This document shows, in pieces, positions 1-9,509 of a DNA stretch of 55,264 nucleotides; within the stretch, counting starts at the first letter, position 1, and each line of letters starts with the position of its first letter. Origin of the DNA: Candidatus Paraburkholderia kirkii (GTDB lineage Bacteria > Pseudomonadota > Gammaproteobacteria > Burkholderiales > Burkholderiaceae). The stretch is taken from positions 1 to 55,264 of the forward strand of contig LFKV01000018.1 of the NCBI GenBank assembly GCA_001189345.1. The letters are read 5' to 3'. Made by a program: the position numbers and the translations under genes. The notes under the pieces were generated by a model that ran no database searches, had not been told where the DNA came from, and worked only from the letters and a program-made list of their open reading frames with translations.

Positions 1-241
1 GCGGAGTTGAGAATGCCGACCACAAGCAACGGCAGCCAGCGTGTGCGCAGGGTCGCGGCGGTGGCGACGAGCGGACGGCGCGCGAGCAGCATCGCCACCA
101 GAGAAACACCGCGCCGATGCCGACGCGCAAGACCATCAGCGGCGCGACGCCAAACTCGGCGACGCCCACCCGGATGAAGGGAAACGACGCGCCCCACAGG
201 GCGGCGAGCACGATCAGTTGTAGCAGGTTGGCGGGCGACAT
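1..241 (-). pseudogene. EamA/DMT-family transporter, broken and cut by window edge
   Basis: Read on the minus strand from the ATG at 241, the first 47 residues (MSPANLLQLIVLAALWGASF...) are a typical first membrane segment of a drug/metabolite (EamA, RhaT-like) inner-membrane transporter. At about 98-106 the frame is lost: two extra bases (CTCT where CT is expected) move the continuation VAMLLARRPL into another frame, where it resumes to the window edge. This is a frameshifted pseudogene whose 3' part lies outside the window. Substrate cannot be predicted. The family call rests on the hydrophobic pattern and the WGASFPFIRVG-like start. Confidence 0.7.
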
Positions 242-356
242 GGCGAGGCGGACTCTGGAATGCTCATCGAAAGTCCGCGCATGTTAGCACCGCGTCCGCG
301 ACCCCAGAACGCCCCCGCCGGAAGAGAGCGCAAGAAGCGGGATACCGGTTGCGACA

Positions 357-1738
357 TCAATGCGGCGGAATCATCCAGGTCAGCACGTTCTGCTGCAGCC
401 ACACGAGCACGCCGAGCAGGATCGTGAGGAAGATCGAATGCCAGAACGTGCGCGCGAAGACGAGCCTTTCCTTGCCTTTCAGCTCGGTCGTGGCCACGCC
501 GGTCGAGATATTCTGCGGCGAGATCATCTTGCCCATCACGCCGCCGGACGAATTGGTGGCCGTCATCAGCACCGGATTGAGGTTGAGCTGGTTGGCCGCC
601 ACCACCTGCAGGTTGCCGAAGAGCGCGTTGCCCGAGGTGTCGCTGCCGGAAAGGAACACCGCGACCCAGCCGAGGAACGCGGACACGAGCGGGAAGAACG
701 GTCCGACGGACGCGACGCCCAGGCCCAGCGTGTAGTTCATGCCCGAGTAGTTCATCAGATACGCGAGGCCGACGATCGTCGCCACCGTCAGAATCGCGAT
801 GCGCGTCTGCACCCACGTATCCACGATCGCCGCGCCGTACTCGCGCGCGGGCAGCTTCACCATGAGCGCGGTGATGATCGAGGCGACGAGGATCGCGGTG
901 CCGGTCGCAAGCGGCTGGAAGTCCCAGATCGCGCCATAGGGCTGCTTGTACAGCGTGATGTAGACGGCCTTGTCGAGTCCCGGCCACGCGATCTTGACGT
1001 CGCCGATTATGAAGATCTTGAGCACCGTCCACACGATCACGACCACCGACACGACGATCCACGGGAACCAGCCCTGGATGCCCGGAAGCGTCGCGCGCGT
1101 GTCGGCGAGGCGATCGACGTTTACGGCGAAGCGCTCGTCCGCGACGGGCTTCCACACGCGCAGGAACGCAATCGTGAGGATCAGCGAGACCAGCGACGAG
1201 AGCACGTCGGTCAGCGCATAGCTGATGTAGTTCGACGTCGCGAATTGCGTGAGCGCGAACGCGCCGCCCGAGACGAGGAGCACGGGCCAGATGCGCATCA
1301 TGTTGCGAAAGCCCGCATAGACGCCGATCACGTAGAACGGCAGGAAGAACGCGAAGAGCGGCAGCTGGCGGCCGACCATTTTCGCGAGGGCGTCGGTCGG
1401 CAGGTGCGTGACAGCGCCGAGCACGGTGATCGGCACGCCGAACGTGACCGGCGCGGTGTTGAAGATCAGCGTGAAGGTGAGCGCCTCGAGCATCGGGAAG
1501 CCGAGCAGGATCAGGAGCGAGCTCGTGATGGCGATCGGCGTGCCGAAGCCCGAGATGCCTTCGAGCAGCGCGCCGAACGAGAAACCGATCACGACGAGCA
1601 CGATGCGCCGGTCGTTCGGCAGGTTGTCGACCAGCGGCGCGCCCAGCCGAGCAGCACGAGCACGAGGACGATTGGTAGCGCGGCGACGAAGGAAAGGAAG
1701 AGGGAATCGGCGATCGGGGTCAGCAGCTGATGGAACAT
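357..1738 (-). pseudogene. lldP: L-lactate permease with internal deletion
   Basis: The C-terminal portion, from about VDNLPNDRR to the stop at 357, is a well-preserved LctP-family lactate/H+ symporter with many membrane helices and family stretches such as GISGFGTPIA and SGSDTSGNALFGN. The true start is the ATG at 1738, giving MFHQLLTPIADSLFLSF up to LLGWARR. There the N-terminal frame runs directly into sequence for VDNLPNDRR in a different frame. Roughly 70-80 residues that the family has in between are missing, and the reading frame changes at the deletion point near 1640. The inner-membrane lactate uptake function should therefore be lost. Upstream sequence to 1987 holds no other gene I can support. 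Confidence 0.85.
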
Positions 1739-1987
1739 CGGGTCTTCTTTTTTCTGTCTTGAGCGGAAGCGGCGGGAAGCGAGCCGCGATGCGCGTGGAG
1801 TTCGATGTTGCAGCAGCAGGCGTCCGCAGGCTTAAGCGGACACATAACGCGCACACTAAGAATAGGGCGCGAACGGCCTGCGTCAAGGCGTGAATGCCCC
1901 ATCATTGCCGCACGCGGTTCCTGCGCGGGCGTGACGGGACGCGGCGCGTTGCCGTTGTATGAACGGCGTAAGGAATGATTGGGGCGG

Positions 1988-2230
1988 TCAGCCTTCCGCG
2001 ATGACGCCGGGCGCGCGTTCCTCGCGGCCGGCGACAGGCGTCCGACGGAACACCCAGATGGTCAGCAGGCCGAGCGAGGCAAGCATCCAGAGCAGAAAAA
2101 AACACGAAGGCCAGAATGTCCGATCCCCTGAAGACGGAACGTCCGCAACGTCGGTTACCCACGCCCCGGCAAATAGGGGAGATGCTGAGCCAGAAGCATG
2201 CCAATGGTCTGGCAAAATCCGCCAAGTCAT
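1988..2230 (-). CDS. Small single-helix membrane protein, unknown
   Basis: An 80-residue ORF with one clear hydrophobic segment at about residues 42-64 (FWPSCFFLLWMLASLGLLTI and following VF), then a short basic/acidic tail (RRTPVAGREERAP). I do not recognise the family. The single helix with a charged cytoplasmic-type tail is what makes it plausible as a real inner-membrane protein. A run of seven A's at about 2096-2102 lies just before the helix codons and is a possible frameshift site, so the N-terminal half may be out of its original frame. Confidence 0.4.
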   Translation of the reverse strand: MTWRILPDHWHASGSASPLFAGAWVTDVADVPSSGDRTFWPSCFFLLWMLASLGLLTIWVFRRTPVAGREERAPGVIAEG

Positions 2231-2380
2231 TGTCGGGAAAGGAAAGTGCGCGAGCGCACGATCGCGCGATTTCTGCGTGCGCGTCCGTACCGATCGGAAA
2301 ATGTTGCAGCGATGTTATGCGAAGGCGAAAAAACCGGCGCATCGTCTTGATTGATGTAACACCGGCGGTGGGCGCCGGCT

Positions 2381-2703
2381 TCAATGCCCGTGACCGCCGC
2401 CGCCCCCGCCATGCCAGCCTCCGCCGTCTTGCCAGCTGCTGCCGTCCCCGTGCCAGCCACCGCCGCCGCCGTGCCATCCGCCGCCATGCCAGCCGTTGCC
2501 GTGCCATCCGCCGCCGTGCCAGCCGTGCCCCCAGCAGCAACCGCCGCCCCAGTAGCCGAAGCCGAATGAGACCGCCGGATAGCCGTAGCCGTAGTACGCC
2601 GGATAAGCGGCGTAGGGCGGGTAGTAGGGATAGGGATACGGATAGGTCTGGAGTAGTCGGCGTACGGCCCGACCGCGTACTGATACTCGGGCGGAAGCGT
2701 CGC
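2381..2703 (-). pseudogene. Tyr/Pro- and Gly/His/Trp-rich surface-type protein, remnant
   Basis: The minus strand encodes a tyrosine/proline segment (YPYPYPYYPPYAAYPAYYGY) followed by a tail of repeated WHGGG/WHGNG units ending in GHGH. Low-complexity tails of this kind occur in Burkholderia envelope or secreted proteins of unknown role. Just upstream another frame reads LPPEYQYAVGPYADYS, a natural N-terminal continuation, so there is a frameshift at about 2647. No signal peptide remains because the upstream sequence at 2704 is the possible end of a mobile element. I treat it as a truncated, frameshifted gene; function unknown. Confidence 0.5.
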
Positions 2704-2898
2704 GTGTTACGTCGCGCGCGGAATGAGGAGCGGTATCTCGCGCTATTCGAGGTGAGACGGTAAGCTCCGTCGCGGGATCGGTAAGGGGAAGGACTTCCTT
2801 GGCGAACGCGCGATGCAGGTCAGGACCATGGATGCATCGTCGCGCGGTCGATGCATCGCCCACCATGCAAACAGTCCCGGGCTCGCCGGGGCTGTTGC

Positions 2899-3069
2899 TC
2901 AGAACGGGTCATCGATGCGATGACGCGGTGGTGGCCTGCGCGAGGGCATGGACCACGGTTCGTAGTAGCGCCGGATCGGCTCACGATACGCGGCGCTGAA
3001 CCACAGGAACCATTTCGAGAGCAGGTGCTGGATCTGCGCGGCCGCCTCGTCGGAGAGTTCCGACAGCAT
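2899..3069 (-). CDS. Small IS-associated hypothetical protein
   Basis: A 56-residue ORF starting MLSELSDEAAAQIQHLL, with an amphipathic helical N-terminus, a middle part containing SAAYREPIRRYYEPW, and a Pro/Arg-rich tail ending DDPF. Short proteins with this pattern (SDEAA...F...IRRYY...DDPF) recur beside transposases in Burkholderiales; their role is unknown. A longer reading from 3147 exists, but its first 26 residues are basic and unlike the family, so I prefer the internal ATG at 3069. Confidence 0.4.
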   Translation of the reverse strand: MLSELSDEAAAQIQHLLSKWFLWFSAAYREPIRRYYEPWSMPSRRPPPRHRIDDPF

Positions 3070-3136
3070 TGGCGTGCGCGGTAAGTCATCCGCTTGCCGG
3101 TTTCGGGCCTTCGTGCGTCTGATTACCGATGAGGTG

Positions 3137-3568
3137 ATGCGCTTCATCGAAGAAGCGTGCGCGACTCACGCTGGGCCGGACGTGCAGGAGCTGGTTGATC
3201 TGATTGCGGAACAGTTTGGCCTGGTGGTTCATCGACGCACCGTGGAACGCGCCCTGGCGCGTTTGAAAAAAACTGCGGTAAATCCTCCCGTAACGGCCCG
3301 CGATACCCAGTCCCTGAGCCGAAGCTACGAGATCTTGCGGCAGGAGGCTCTCGAGCCAGGCGGAGGCGGTCCGACGCTGATGCGAGGCCGTGCGCTGTTC
3401 ATGTTCAAAGGCATGGCAGTCTGGAGGAAGTCTGTGACCGACGCGTTTCCGTTTAGTCCATTATCGGTCGCGTGGCCGGGCGGGCTGAATCTGCCTGCCA
3501 GTCTCGAACAGAACCTGGTCGCCGTCGTGGCGACGATGGCAATTGCGACAGCGGAGGTGATGGCATGA
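3137..3568 (+). CDS. Small protein coupled to serine recombinase, with HTH-like N-terminus
   Basis: 143 residues from the ATG at 3137. Residues 1-45 (…VQELVDLIAEQFGLVVHRRT…) look like the helix-turn-helix tail of another transposase. From about residue 60 the protein reads SYEILRQEALEPGGGG, resembling the short accessory ORF that normally precedes large serine recombinases in proteobacterial mobile elements. Its stop codon overlaps the recombinase start (ATGA at 3565-3568), implying translational coupling. The fusion of HTH debris to the accessory ORF suggests that the accessory gene's own start was lost in an older insertion. No catalytic residues are evident. Confidence 0.5.
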   Translation: MRFIEEACATHAGPDVQELVDLIAEQFGLVVHRRTVERALARLKKTAVNPPVTARDTQSLSRSYEILRQEALEPGGGGPTLMRGRALFMFKGMAVWRKSVTDAFPFSPLSVAWPGGLNLPASLEQNLVAVVATMAIATAEVMA

Positions 3569-5335
3569 CCGATCAGACGCACGCGAAAGTTCAGGCCCGA
3601 CATCTGAAAAGAAACGCCTACCTGTATGTCAGGCAGTCTACGTTGCGACAGCTGTTTGAGAATACCGAGAGCACCGAGCGCCAGTACAACCTGCGACAGC
3701 GCGCGATCGCCCTCGGATGGCAAACTGATCAGGTGGTCGTCATCGACTCGGACCTCGGCCTGTCTGGCGCGTCCTCGGTTGATCGCCAAGGGTTCCAGCG
3801 CCTGGTCGCAGAGGTAAGCCTGGGCCGTGCCGGGATTGTGATGGGGCTCGAGGTGTCGCGCCTGGCGCGCAACTCCACCGACTGGCATCGGCTACTGGAG
3901 ATTTGCGCACTGGCCGACTGTCTGATCCTCGACGAGGATGGCGTCTACGATCCTGCGCACTTCAATGATCGATTGCTGCTCGGCCTGAAGGGCACGATGA
4001 GCAAGGCCGAGTTGCACGTCATGCGGGCACGACTGCGCGGCGGCATCCTCAATAAGGCACGTCGAGGAGAGCTGGAGATGCGGTTGCCCATCGGCTTTGT
4101 CTACGACACGGAATCGCGCGTGCGTCTGGATTCCGACGCACAGCATCCGGCATCTCTTCCGCACGTTTCGGCGCACCGGTTCGGCCACAGCAACTGTCAA
4201 GGCCTTCCGTAAGCAGGGCCTTCTGTTCCCGCATCGGGTCCACCACGGAGGACGCAAAGATGATGTGCTGTGGAGCGAGCTCGAGCACTCACGCGTACTG
4301 TGGGTTCTGCATCACCGCGGTACGCAGGTGCGTACTGCTTCGGGCGCACGCGCTATCGCAATCATCCCGACGGGCAGAAGGTCTGCGCCCGGCTGCCCTC
4401 TGAGGAATGGGTATCGCTGATCCCCGACGCCCACGAGGCCTATGTAAGCTAGGAAGAGTTCGAACAGAATGTTCAGGTGTTGCGGGAGAATGCCCACGCA
4501 CTGGGCATGGATCGGGAAAAGGGAGCGCCGCGTGAGGGGCCGGCGCTGTTGCAAGGCCTCGCGATATGTGCCAATGCGGTGAGCGGATGACAGTGCGCTA
4601 TCACGTCCAAGGTACACGCAGGATACCGGACTACATGTGCCAGCGCCACAGCATCAAACTTGGGCGGCCGGTGTGCCAGCATGTTCGCGGTGGAGAGCTT
4701 GACGAGGCCGTCGGCAGGTTGCTCGTGGAAACTGTCACGCCAGTCACACTTGGGGTCGCGCTTGCAGTACAGGAAGAACTTGAGAACCGCTCTGACGAGC
4801 GCGACCGACTGCACCGCCAGGAGTTTGAACGAGCACGCTACGAGGCCGATCTGGCGTGGCGCCGCTATATGCAGGTGGATCCCGCGAATCGGCTGGTCGC
4901 GGATTCGCTTGAATCGGAATGGAATCAGGCGCTACGTGCTCTCACCGAAGCTCAGGATCACTACGAAAAGCAGCGCGAAGCTGATCGCGCAGGACTTAAC
5001 GATAAACAGCGCGCAAGCATCATGACGCTCGCGAGAGACTTCCCTCGTCTCTGGAACGATCCGCGCACACCTGATTGCGAGCGAAAGCGCATGGCGCGGC
5101 TGCTCATTGCTGATGTGACTTTGCTCAAGGGTGCAGACATTTGCGTTCAGGTCCGCTTTAATGGCGGCGCCACGCATACGCTACATGTGCCGCTGTCCAA
5201 GCCAGCGTGGATATTACGGCAAACCCCTCGCGCAGTCATCGCCGAAATGGACCGGCTTCTCAACGAGTACACCGAGAGTGAAACGACAGAGCAGCTTAAT
5301 CGTCAGGGGCGCGCCTCCGGCTGGGGCAAGCGGTT
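3565..5335 (+). pseudogene. Large serine recombinase of a mobile element, multiply broken
   Basis: Starts at the ATG at 3565 with the resolvase domain: AYLYVRQSTLRQ (catalytic Ser region), LGLSGASSVDRQGF, and GLEVSRLARN (conserved S-x-L-x-R). It continues in other frames through the recombinase domain (FRRTGSATATVKAFRKQG), a CxxC-type zinc-ribbon region near 4566-4690 (MCQCGERM ... C...C) and the coiled-coil segment (ERARYEADLAWRRYMQVDP). Breaks: frameshift near 4130-4150, further damage near 4310-4330, a TAG stop at 4450, and a frame change near 4560. The 3' end is cut at about 5335, where the sequence becomes the opposite-strand transposase fragment. Non-functional as a recombinase. Confidence 0.85.
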
Positions 5336-5339
5336 TATT

Positions 5340-5827
5340 TCCAACCAGATCGAGCCGGCGTGTTCGGCCGCGAAGCTGCGCTTCTTCTCGGGCACGACAT
5401 CCGGTCCGGCAATGCGTGAGATGCCGTGAGCCTTGAGCAGGCGATGTACGGTGCAGCGCGAGAGCGTGTTACGCGGCACCAGGCCGGCGGCTTCCAGCAG
5501 CAGGCGGATCTGGCGGATTGAGCGACGCGGGTTCTCACGTTTGGCCGCGAGCACCGCGACCTGCACCGGCTCGGGCAGCTTCGAGCGGCCAGTATCGGTA
5601 CGGGGCGCATCGGACAGGCCAGCCAGTCCATTGCGGCGCCACGCGTAATACCACGTCTGCAGGGTCTTCTCGCTGATGTGGCGCCGGCGTGAACCGGAAA
5701 TGGCGTATTCCTGCTGCGCGAGCTGCCGCACGATCTGCTGCAGTTCGCCGCGACTCAAGCGCTCGCGGCTGACCAGCGGGCCGAGCACCGACAGGCGGAA
5801 CAGCGCCTTCGGATCGATATCGTTCAT
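5340..5827 (-). pseudogene. DDE transposase, N-terminal fragment
   Basis: About 160 residues starting MNDIDPKALFRLSVLGPLVS at 5827. The fragment contains two helix-turn-helix DNA-binding segments typical of Mu/IS481-like integrase-core transposases (SEKTLQTWYYAWRRNGLAGL and RSIRQIRLLLEAAGL). It stops at about GSIW, exactly where the catalytic rve domain should begin, because the sequence joins the truncated serine recombinase at about 5335-5345. The DDE triad is absent, so this piece cannot transpose. It is convergent with the recombinase remnant. Confidence 0.75.
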
Positions 5828-5957
5828 GGAGGTCCCTGTCGAAGTGAAGGAACCACCATCAAAGCGCTGATCGTCGGCGCGCGGCAGTGAGCAGACTGTG
5901 TGGAGTCCCCGCTGCAGTTCGGTCAGCGCCGTCGCATGGCGATCAGGAACCAGTCGA

Positions 5958-6489
5958 TCATGGGACAGCTATGCCGTCGTGATCCAGCCACGCCATCGCT
6001 TCGCATAGCGGCATGCGATGCAGGCAGGCCAGCCAGAAGTCGTGGCGAGCGGCACTGCGGCCGAGCTCAGCAAAACGGCTACACAGGTGGAAGGTGAACG
6101 TCCCGTGGGCCGCCACCAACGATCGCCACCAGCGCCGCACGGTGTGATACGCCAACGCGAAGACGTTTGCCGTACGGCGTAGCAAGGCGCCCGCGATCAG
6201 CAATTGCAGCACGTTCTGCTGCAACGACCAGCCATACCATCGATGCGGACAGATGCACAGCGGCAGACGTGAACAGGTCCGCGTGCATGACGGGCAACGG
6301 AAACGCGGCACAGGCACCGGATTGAGCGCGCCGTCGGCGCTGCGATCCGCTGCACCCATAACAGCCGTGACACCACAGGCAGCCACTGCCGCAATGCGGA
6401 CAGCGATCGGGCCGGTAAGAAGCGGGAGAGCACTCAATCGCGCGACGATGTTGTTCGAGGCAGAGAAAGGCAAATGCAATGCGATGCAT
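5958..6489 (-). pseudogene. DUF6431 zinc-finger protein of mobile elements, frameshifted
   Basis: Starts MHRIAFAFLCLEQHRRAIEC and reads YRPDRCPHCGSGCLWCHGCY, then shifts frame at about 6360 and continues LNPVPVPRFRCPSCTRTCS, TVRRWWRSL and DFWLACLHRMPLCEAMAWL. The paired CPHC/CxxC and CPSC/C knuckles followed by an RRWW basic helix match the DUF6431 family seen with Burkholderia mobile elements, where a DNA-binding role is assumed. The single frameshift separates the first zinc knuckle from the rest. Lies inside the 2704-6671 inverted ends and may be an original gene of that element. Confidence 0.65.
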
Positions 6490-6639
6490 GGCCCGTCTGT
6501 TCTTGATGTGTTTGTACGACGCCTGAGAAACATCGCACGATATCAGAGCAGCGCCGGCCATCCTGCTACCCCTCATGTCTCGCGCTGCGCGCGGTAATCG
6601 ACAAAACATCGTCCTGGCTGACCGCGCGACAATCTCACC

Positions 6640-6771
6640 CCTCCCAGCTCATTCTGCGCGCGACGTAACACTTGACCAGCAGGAACAAGCCCCACCGTCT
6701 GAAAGTTCCCAGTCTCGATCAGCAGGTTTGACCGCCTTGACCTTGGCGTCGGTGAGTAGATTCGCGGGCAT
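6640..6771 (-). pseudogene. Tyrosine integrase N-terminal stub (DUF4102 arm-binding domain)
   Basis: From the ATG at 6771 the minus strand reads MPANLLTDAKVKAVKPADRD, then WELSDGG. This is the arm-type DNA-binding start of P4-like integrases (family pattern LTDAK..K....LSDGGGLFLLV). One G is missing in the DGGG stretch near 6693, so the LFLLV continuation falls into another frame. Similarity then ends at about 6671, exactly the outer edge of the 24-bp inverted end described for the candidate element. The rest of the integrase, including the catalytic Arg and Tyr, is gone. Confidence 0.65.
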
Positions 6772-6963
6772 CGTTGGACTCCACTGTGAGAAAAGTATCT
6801 CCACGGTTGAACACGAGCACTCCCAACGCTATCCCCGAATTTTTCGGACCCCGATGAACAATAGGAACGCGCTGCAGACCGTATTGTTTGGCAATCCCTT
6901 GATTTCAAAAGGCCTACCTAGTCCACTGAGCGCTACCGAACGCTCCTGAGATTAGAAAAACCG

Positions 6964-8058
6964 TCAGACGTTGAACAGGAAGTTCATCACGTCCCCATCG
7001 TGCACGACATATTCCTTCCCTTCCGCGCGCATCTTCCCGGTCTCCTTCGCGCCTTGCTCGCCCTTGTAGGCGATGTAGTCATCGAAGGAGATGGTCTGCG
7101 CGCGGATGAAGCCGCGTTCGAAGTCGGTATGGATCGCGCCGGCCGCCTGCGGCGCGGTATCGCCGATATGAATCGTCCACGCGCGCACTTCCTTCACGCC
7201 CGCGGTGAAGTACGTTTGCAAGCCGAGCAGCTTGAAGCCCGCGCGAATCACGCGATTCAGACCCGGCTCGTCCATGCCCATGTCGGCGAGGAAGTCCTTC
7301 TTGTCGGCATCGTCGAGATCGGCGATTTCCGCTTCGATCGCCGCGCATACGGCCACCACCGGCGCGTTTTCCGCTTCCGCGTGCTTGCGCACCGCGTCGA
7401 GATACGGATTGTTCTGGAAGCCGTCTTCCTTCACGTTCGCGACGTACATCGTCGGCTTCGACGTGATCAGGCACAGCGGCTTGATGAGCAGCCGTTCCTC
7501 GTCGGAGAGCGAAAGTCCGCGCACCGGCTTCGCCTGATCGAGCTGCGCGCGCGCCTTGTCGAGTACGGTGACGAGCTTGATCGCTTCCTTGTCGTTGCCC
7601 GACTTCGCCGCCTTCGAATAACGCGCGAGCGCCTTCTCGACGGTCGCCAGATCCGCGAGCGCAAGTTCCGTGTTGATCACTTCGATATCCGCGATCGGAT
7701 CGATCTTGCCCGCGACGTGGATCACGTTCTCGTCTTCGAAGCAGCGCACGACGTGCGTGATCGCATCCGTTTCGCGGATGTTCGCGAGGAACTGGTTACC
7801 GAGGCCTTCGCCTTTCGACGCGCCCGCGACGAGCCCCGCGATATCGACGAACTCGACCACCGCCGGCAGGATGCGCTCCGGCTTCACGATCTCGGCGAGC
7901 GCCTGCAGGCGCGCGTCCGGCACTTCGACCACACCGACGTTCGGCTCGATCGTGCAGAACGGATAGTTCTCGGCGGCAATGCCCGCCTTGGTCAAAGCAT
8001 TGAAAAGTGTGGACTTGCCGACGTTGGGCAAGCCGACGATGCCGCATTGGAGGCTCAT
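6964..8058 (-). CDS. ychF: Redox-regulated ATPase YchF
   Basis: Complete 364-residue protein, the usual YchF length. Residues 1-20 carry the P-loop (GLPNVGKST at about 8-16), with the Walker B/G3 region [20 protein letters not shown] at about 70. The G4 position reads NVKED, the deviation that gives this Obg-family member ATP preference. The C-terminus holds the TGS domain ([15 protein letters not shown] ... [15 protein letters not shown]). YchF is a ribosome-associated cytosolic ATPase that restrains the oxidative-stress response. It is transcribed away from the ubiquinone hydroxylase gene. The usual partner pth is not adjacent here. Confidence 0.97.
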   Translation of the reverse strand: MSLQCGIVGLPNVGKSTLFNALTKAGIAAENYPFCTIEPNVGVVEVPDARLQALAEIVKPERILPAVVEFVDIAGLVAGASKGEGLGNQFLANIRETDAITHVVRCFEDENVIHVAGKIDPIADIEVINTELALADLATVEKALARYSKAAKSGNDKEAIKLVTVLDKARAQLDQAKPVRGLSLSDEERLLIKPLCLITSKPTMYVANVKEDGFQNNPYLDAVRKHAEAENAPVVAVCAAIEAEIADLDDADKKDFLADMGMDEPGLNRVIRAGFKLLGLQTYFTAGVKEVRAWTIHIGDTAPQAAGAIHTDFERGFIRAQTISFDDYIAYKGEQGAKETGKMRAEGKEYVVHDGDVMNFLFNV

Positions 8059-8271
8059 GGAATCCTTCGAACTGGTGAGACGGCGCGGGCCGCGCGGGTT
8101 TCGTCAAAAATGGTGTGCAAAGGGCGGAAGAGAATCGCTCGCCCATGCTGCGGCCGCGTCGTGCGGCCAGGCAAACTAATATTGTACCGCCGCGCCGCGC
8201 GCCCAAGCGTCGCACGGCCGGCGCGCGCCCCGCCGCCGGACCGCTTCAACCCCCGTGGCTATAATGCCCGC

Positions 8272-9444
8272 ATGACTTCGCACCCTCTGAAATTCCACGC
8301 TGTCGTGGTCGGCGGCGGGCTCGTCGGCAAGACGGCCGCGCTCGCGCTTGCGCAATCCGGCCTGCGCACGGCGCTCATCGCTGCGCGTGCGGCAGGGCTT
8401 CCGCCGGGCGCCGCGTTCGATTCGCGCATCTACGCGCTGTCGTCGAGATCGCAGACGCTGCTCGAACGGCTGCGCGTCTGGCAGGCGTGCGACCGCTCGC
8501 GTCTCGGCCCGGTGTTCGACATGCGCGTTTTCGGCGACGCCCACGCGGAGTTGCACTTTTCGGCGTTCCAGGCGTCGGTGCCGCAGCTCGCGTGGATCGT
8601 GGAATCGTCGCTGATCGAGCAATCGCTCGATGCCGCGCTGCGCTTCCAACCGAGCCTTTCCTGGTTCGAATCGCGTGCGCAGGGCATGACGGTCGAGGCC
8701 AACGCGGCGCACGTCGCGCTCGCGAGCGGCGAAATGCTCGAAACCGATCTGATCATCGGCGCGGACGGTGCGCATTCCTGGGTGCGCGCGCAGATGGGCG
8801 CGAAGATGACCCGCCGCGACTATCGCCAGACGGGCGTCGTCGCCAATTTCAAGGCGGAGCGGCCGCACGGCGAAACCACCTATCAATGGTTCCGCGATAC
8901 CGAGATCATCGCGCTCCTGCCGCTGCCGGACGATCACGTCTCGCTCGTCTGGTCCGCGCGCACGGAACACGCGGACGAATTGCTCGCGCTCGATCCGGCG
9001 CAACTCGCCGCCCAGGTCGAGCAGGCGACGCAGAACGTGCTAGGCACGCTCGACCGCGTGACGCCGGCGCAAGGCTTCCCGCTCGGGCTGCAGACCGTCG
9101 ACCGGCTGATCGCGCCGCGCGTCGCGCTCGTCGGCGATGCCGCGCATCTGATTCATCCGCTCGCCGGGCAGGGCATGAACCTCGGCCTGCGCGACGTAGC
9201 CGCGCTCGCGGATGTCATCGCGAACAAGGAACCGTTCCGCGATCTCGGCGACCCGATTCTCCTGAGCCGCTACGAACGCGCGCGCCGCGAAGATATCCAG
9301 AAGCTCATGTTCGCGACCGACGGCCTGCAGCGGCTCTTCTCGGTGCCGGGCACGCTCGCGCGCGCGGTCCGCAATACCGGCATGGCGTTCGTCGGCGCGC
9401 AGCCGCTCGTCAAGCGCTGGCTGGTATCGGCGGCGCTCGGTTGA
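8272..9444 (+). CDS. UbiH/UbiF-family FAD-dependent hydroxylase
   Basis: 390 residues. The N-terminal Rossmann motif VVVGGGLVGKTAALALAQSG binds FAD (GxGxxG-like with a Lys at the sixth position). The DG motif reads LIIGADGAHSWVR at about 160, and the second FAD motif GDAAHLIHPLAGQGMNLGL at about 290 is canonical for aromatic-ring hydroxylases of ubiquinone synthesis. The protein probably hydroxylates the quinone ring at the membrane; UbiH, UbiF and UbiI cannot be told apart here. The start at 8272 is chosen because the FAD motif begins 10 residues later. A TATAAT box ends only seven bases before the start codon, so this box, if used, would give a very short leader. Confidence 0.9.
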   Translation: MTSHPLKFHAVVVGGGLVGKTAALALAQSGLRTALIAARAAGLPPGAAFDSRIYALSSRSQTLLERLRVWQACDRSRLGPVFDMRVFGDAHAELHFSAFQASVPQLAWIVESSLIEQSLDAALRFQPSLSWFESRAQGMTVEANAAHVALASGEMLETDLIIGADGAHSWVRAQMGAKMTRRDYRQTGVVANFKAERPHGETTYQWFRDTEIIALLPLPDDHVSLVWSARTEHADELLALDPAQLAAQVEQATQNVLGTLDRVTPAQGFPLGLQTVDRLIAPRVALVGDAAHLIHPLAGQGMNLGLRDVAALADVIANKEPFRDLGDPILLSRYERARREDIQKLMFATDGLQRLFSVPGTLARAVRNTGMAFVGAQPLVKRWLVSAALG

Positions 9445-9509
9445 AACAGTCCGTTGATATTCCACACGCGCGGCACCCGCGCTATGCCGGCCGACTCACA
9501 GGAAACCGC

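Larger units (their letters stand above)
2704..6671. mobile_element. Candidate composite element with 24-bp inverted ends
   Basis: The 24 bases at 2704-2727 (starting GTGTTACGTCGCGCGC and ending GAATGAG) recur on the opposite strand at 6648-6671 with one mismatch. The two copies are inverted and enclose about 4 kb of transposition-related debris: a dead serine recombinase, a truncated DDE transposase and a DUF6431 pseudogene. Outside lie a truncated Gly-rich gene (left) and an integrase stub (right). I see no target-site duplication. The boundary call is an inference from the inverted match only. Confidence 0.4.

Noticed and set aside
360..1730. 456-residue plus-strand ORF opposite the lactate permease
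   Set aside because: Composition is Arg/His/Glu/Asp-rich with no hydrophobic core, typical of the antisense frame of a GC-rich gene. The opposite strand is a clear permease.
7000..8271. Long N-terminal extension of the UbiH-family ORF across ychF
   Set aside because: It is the antisense shadow of ychF; the FAD motif of the hydroxylase begins just after the ATG at 8272.
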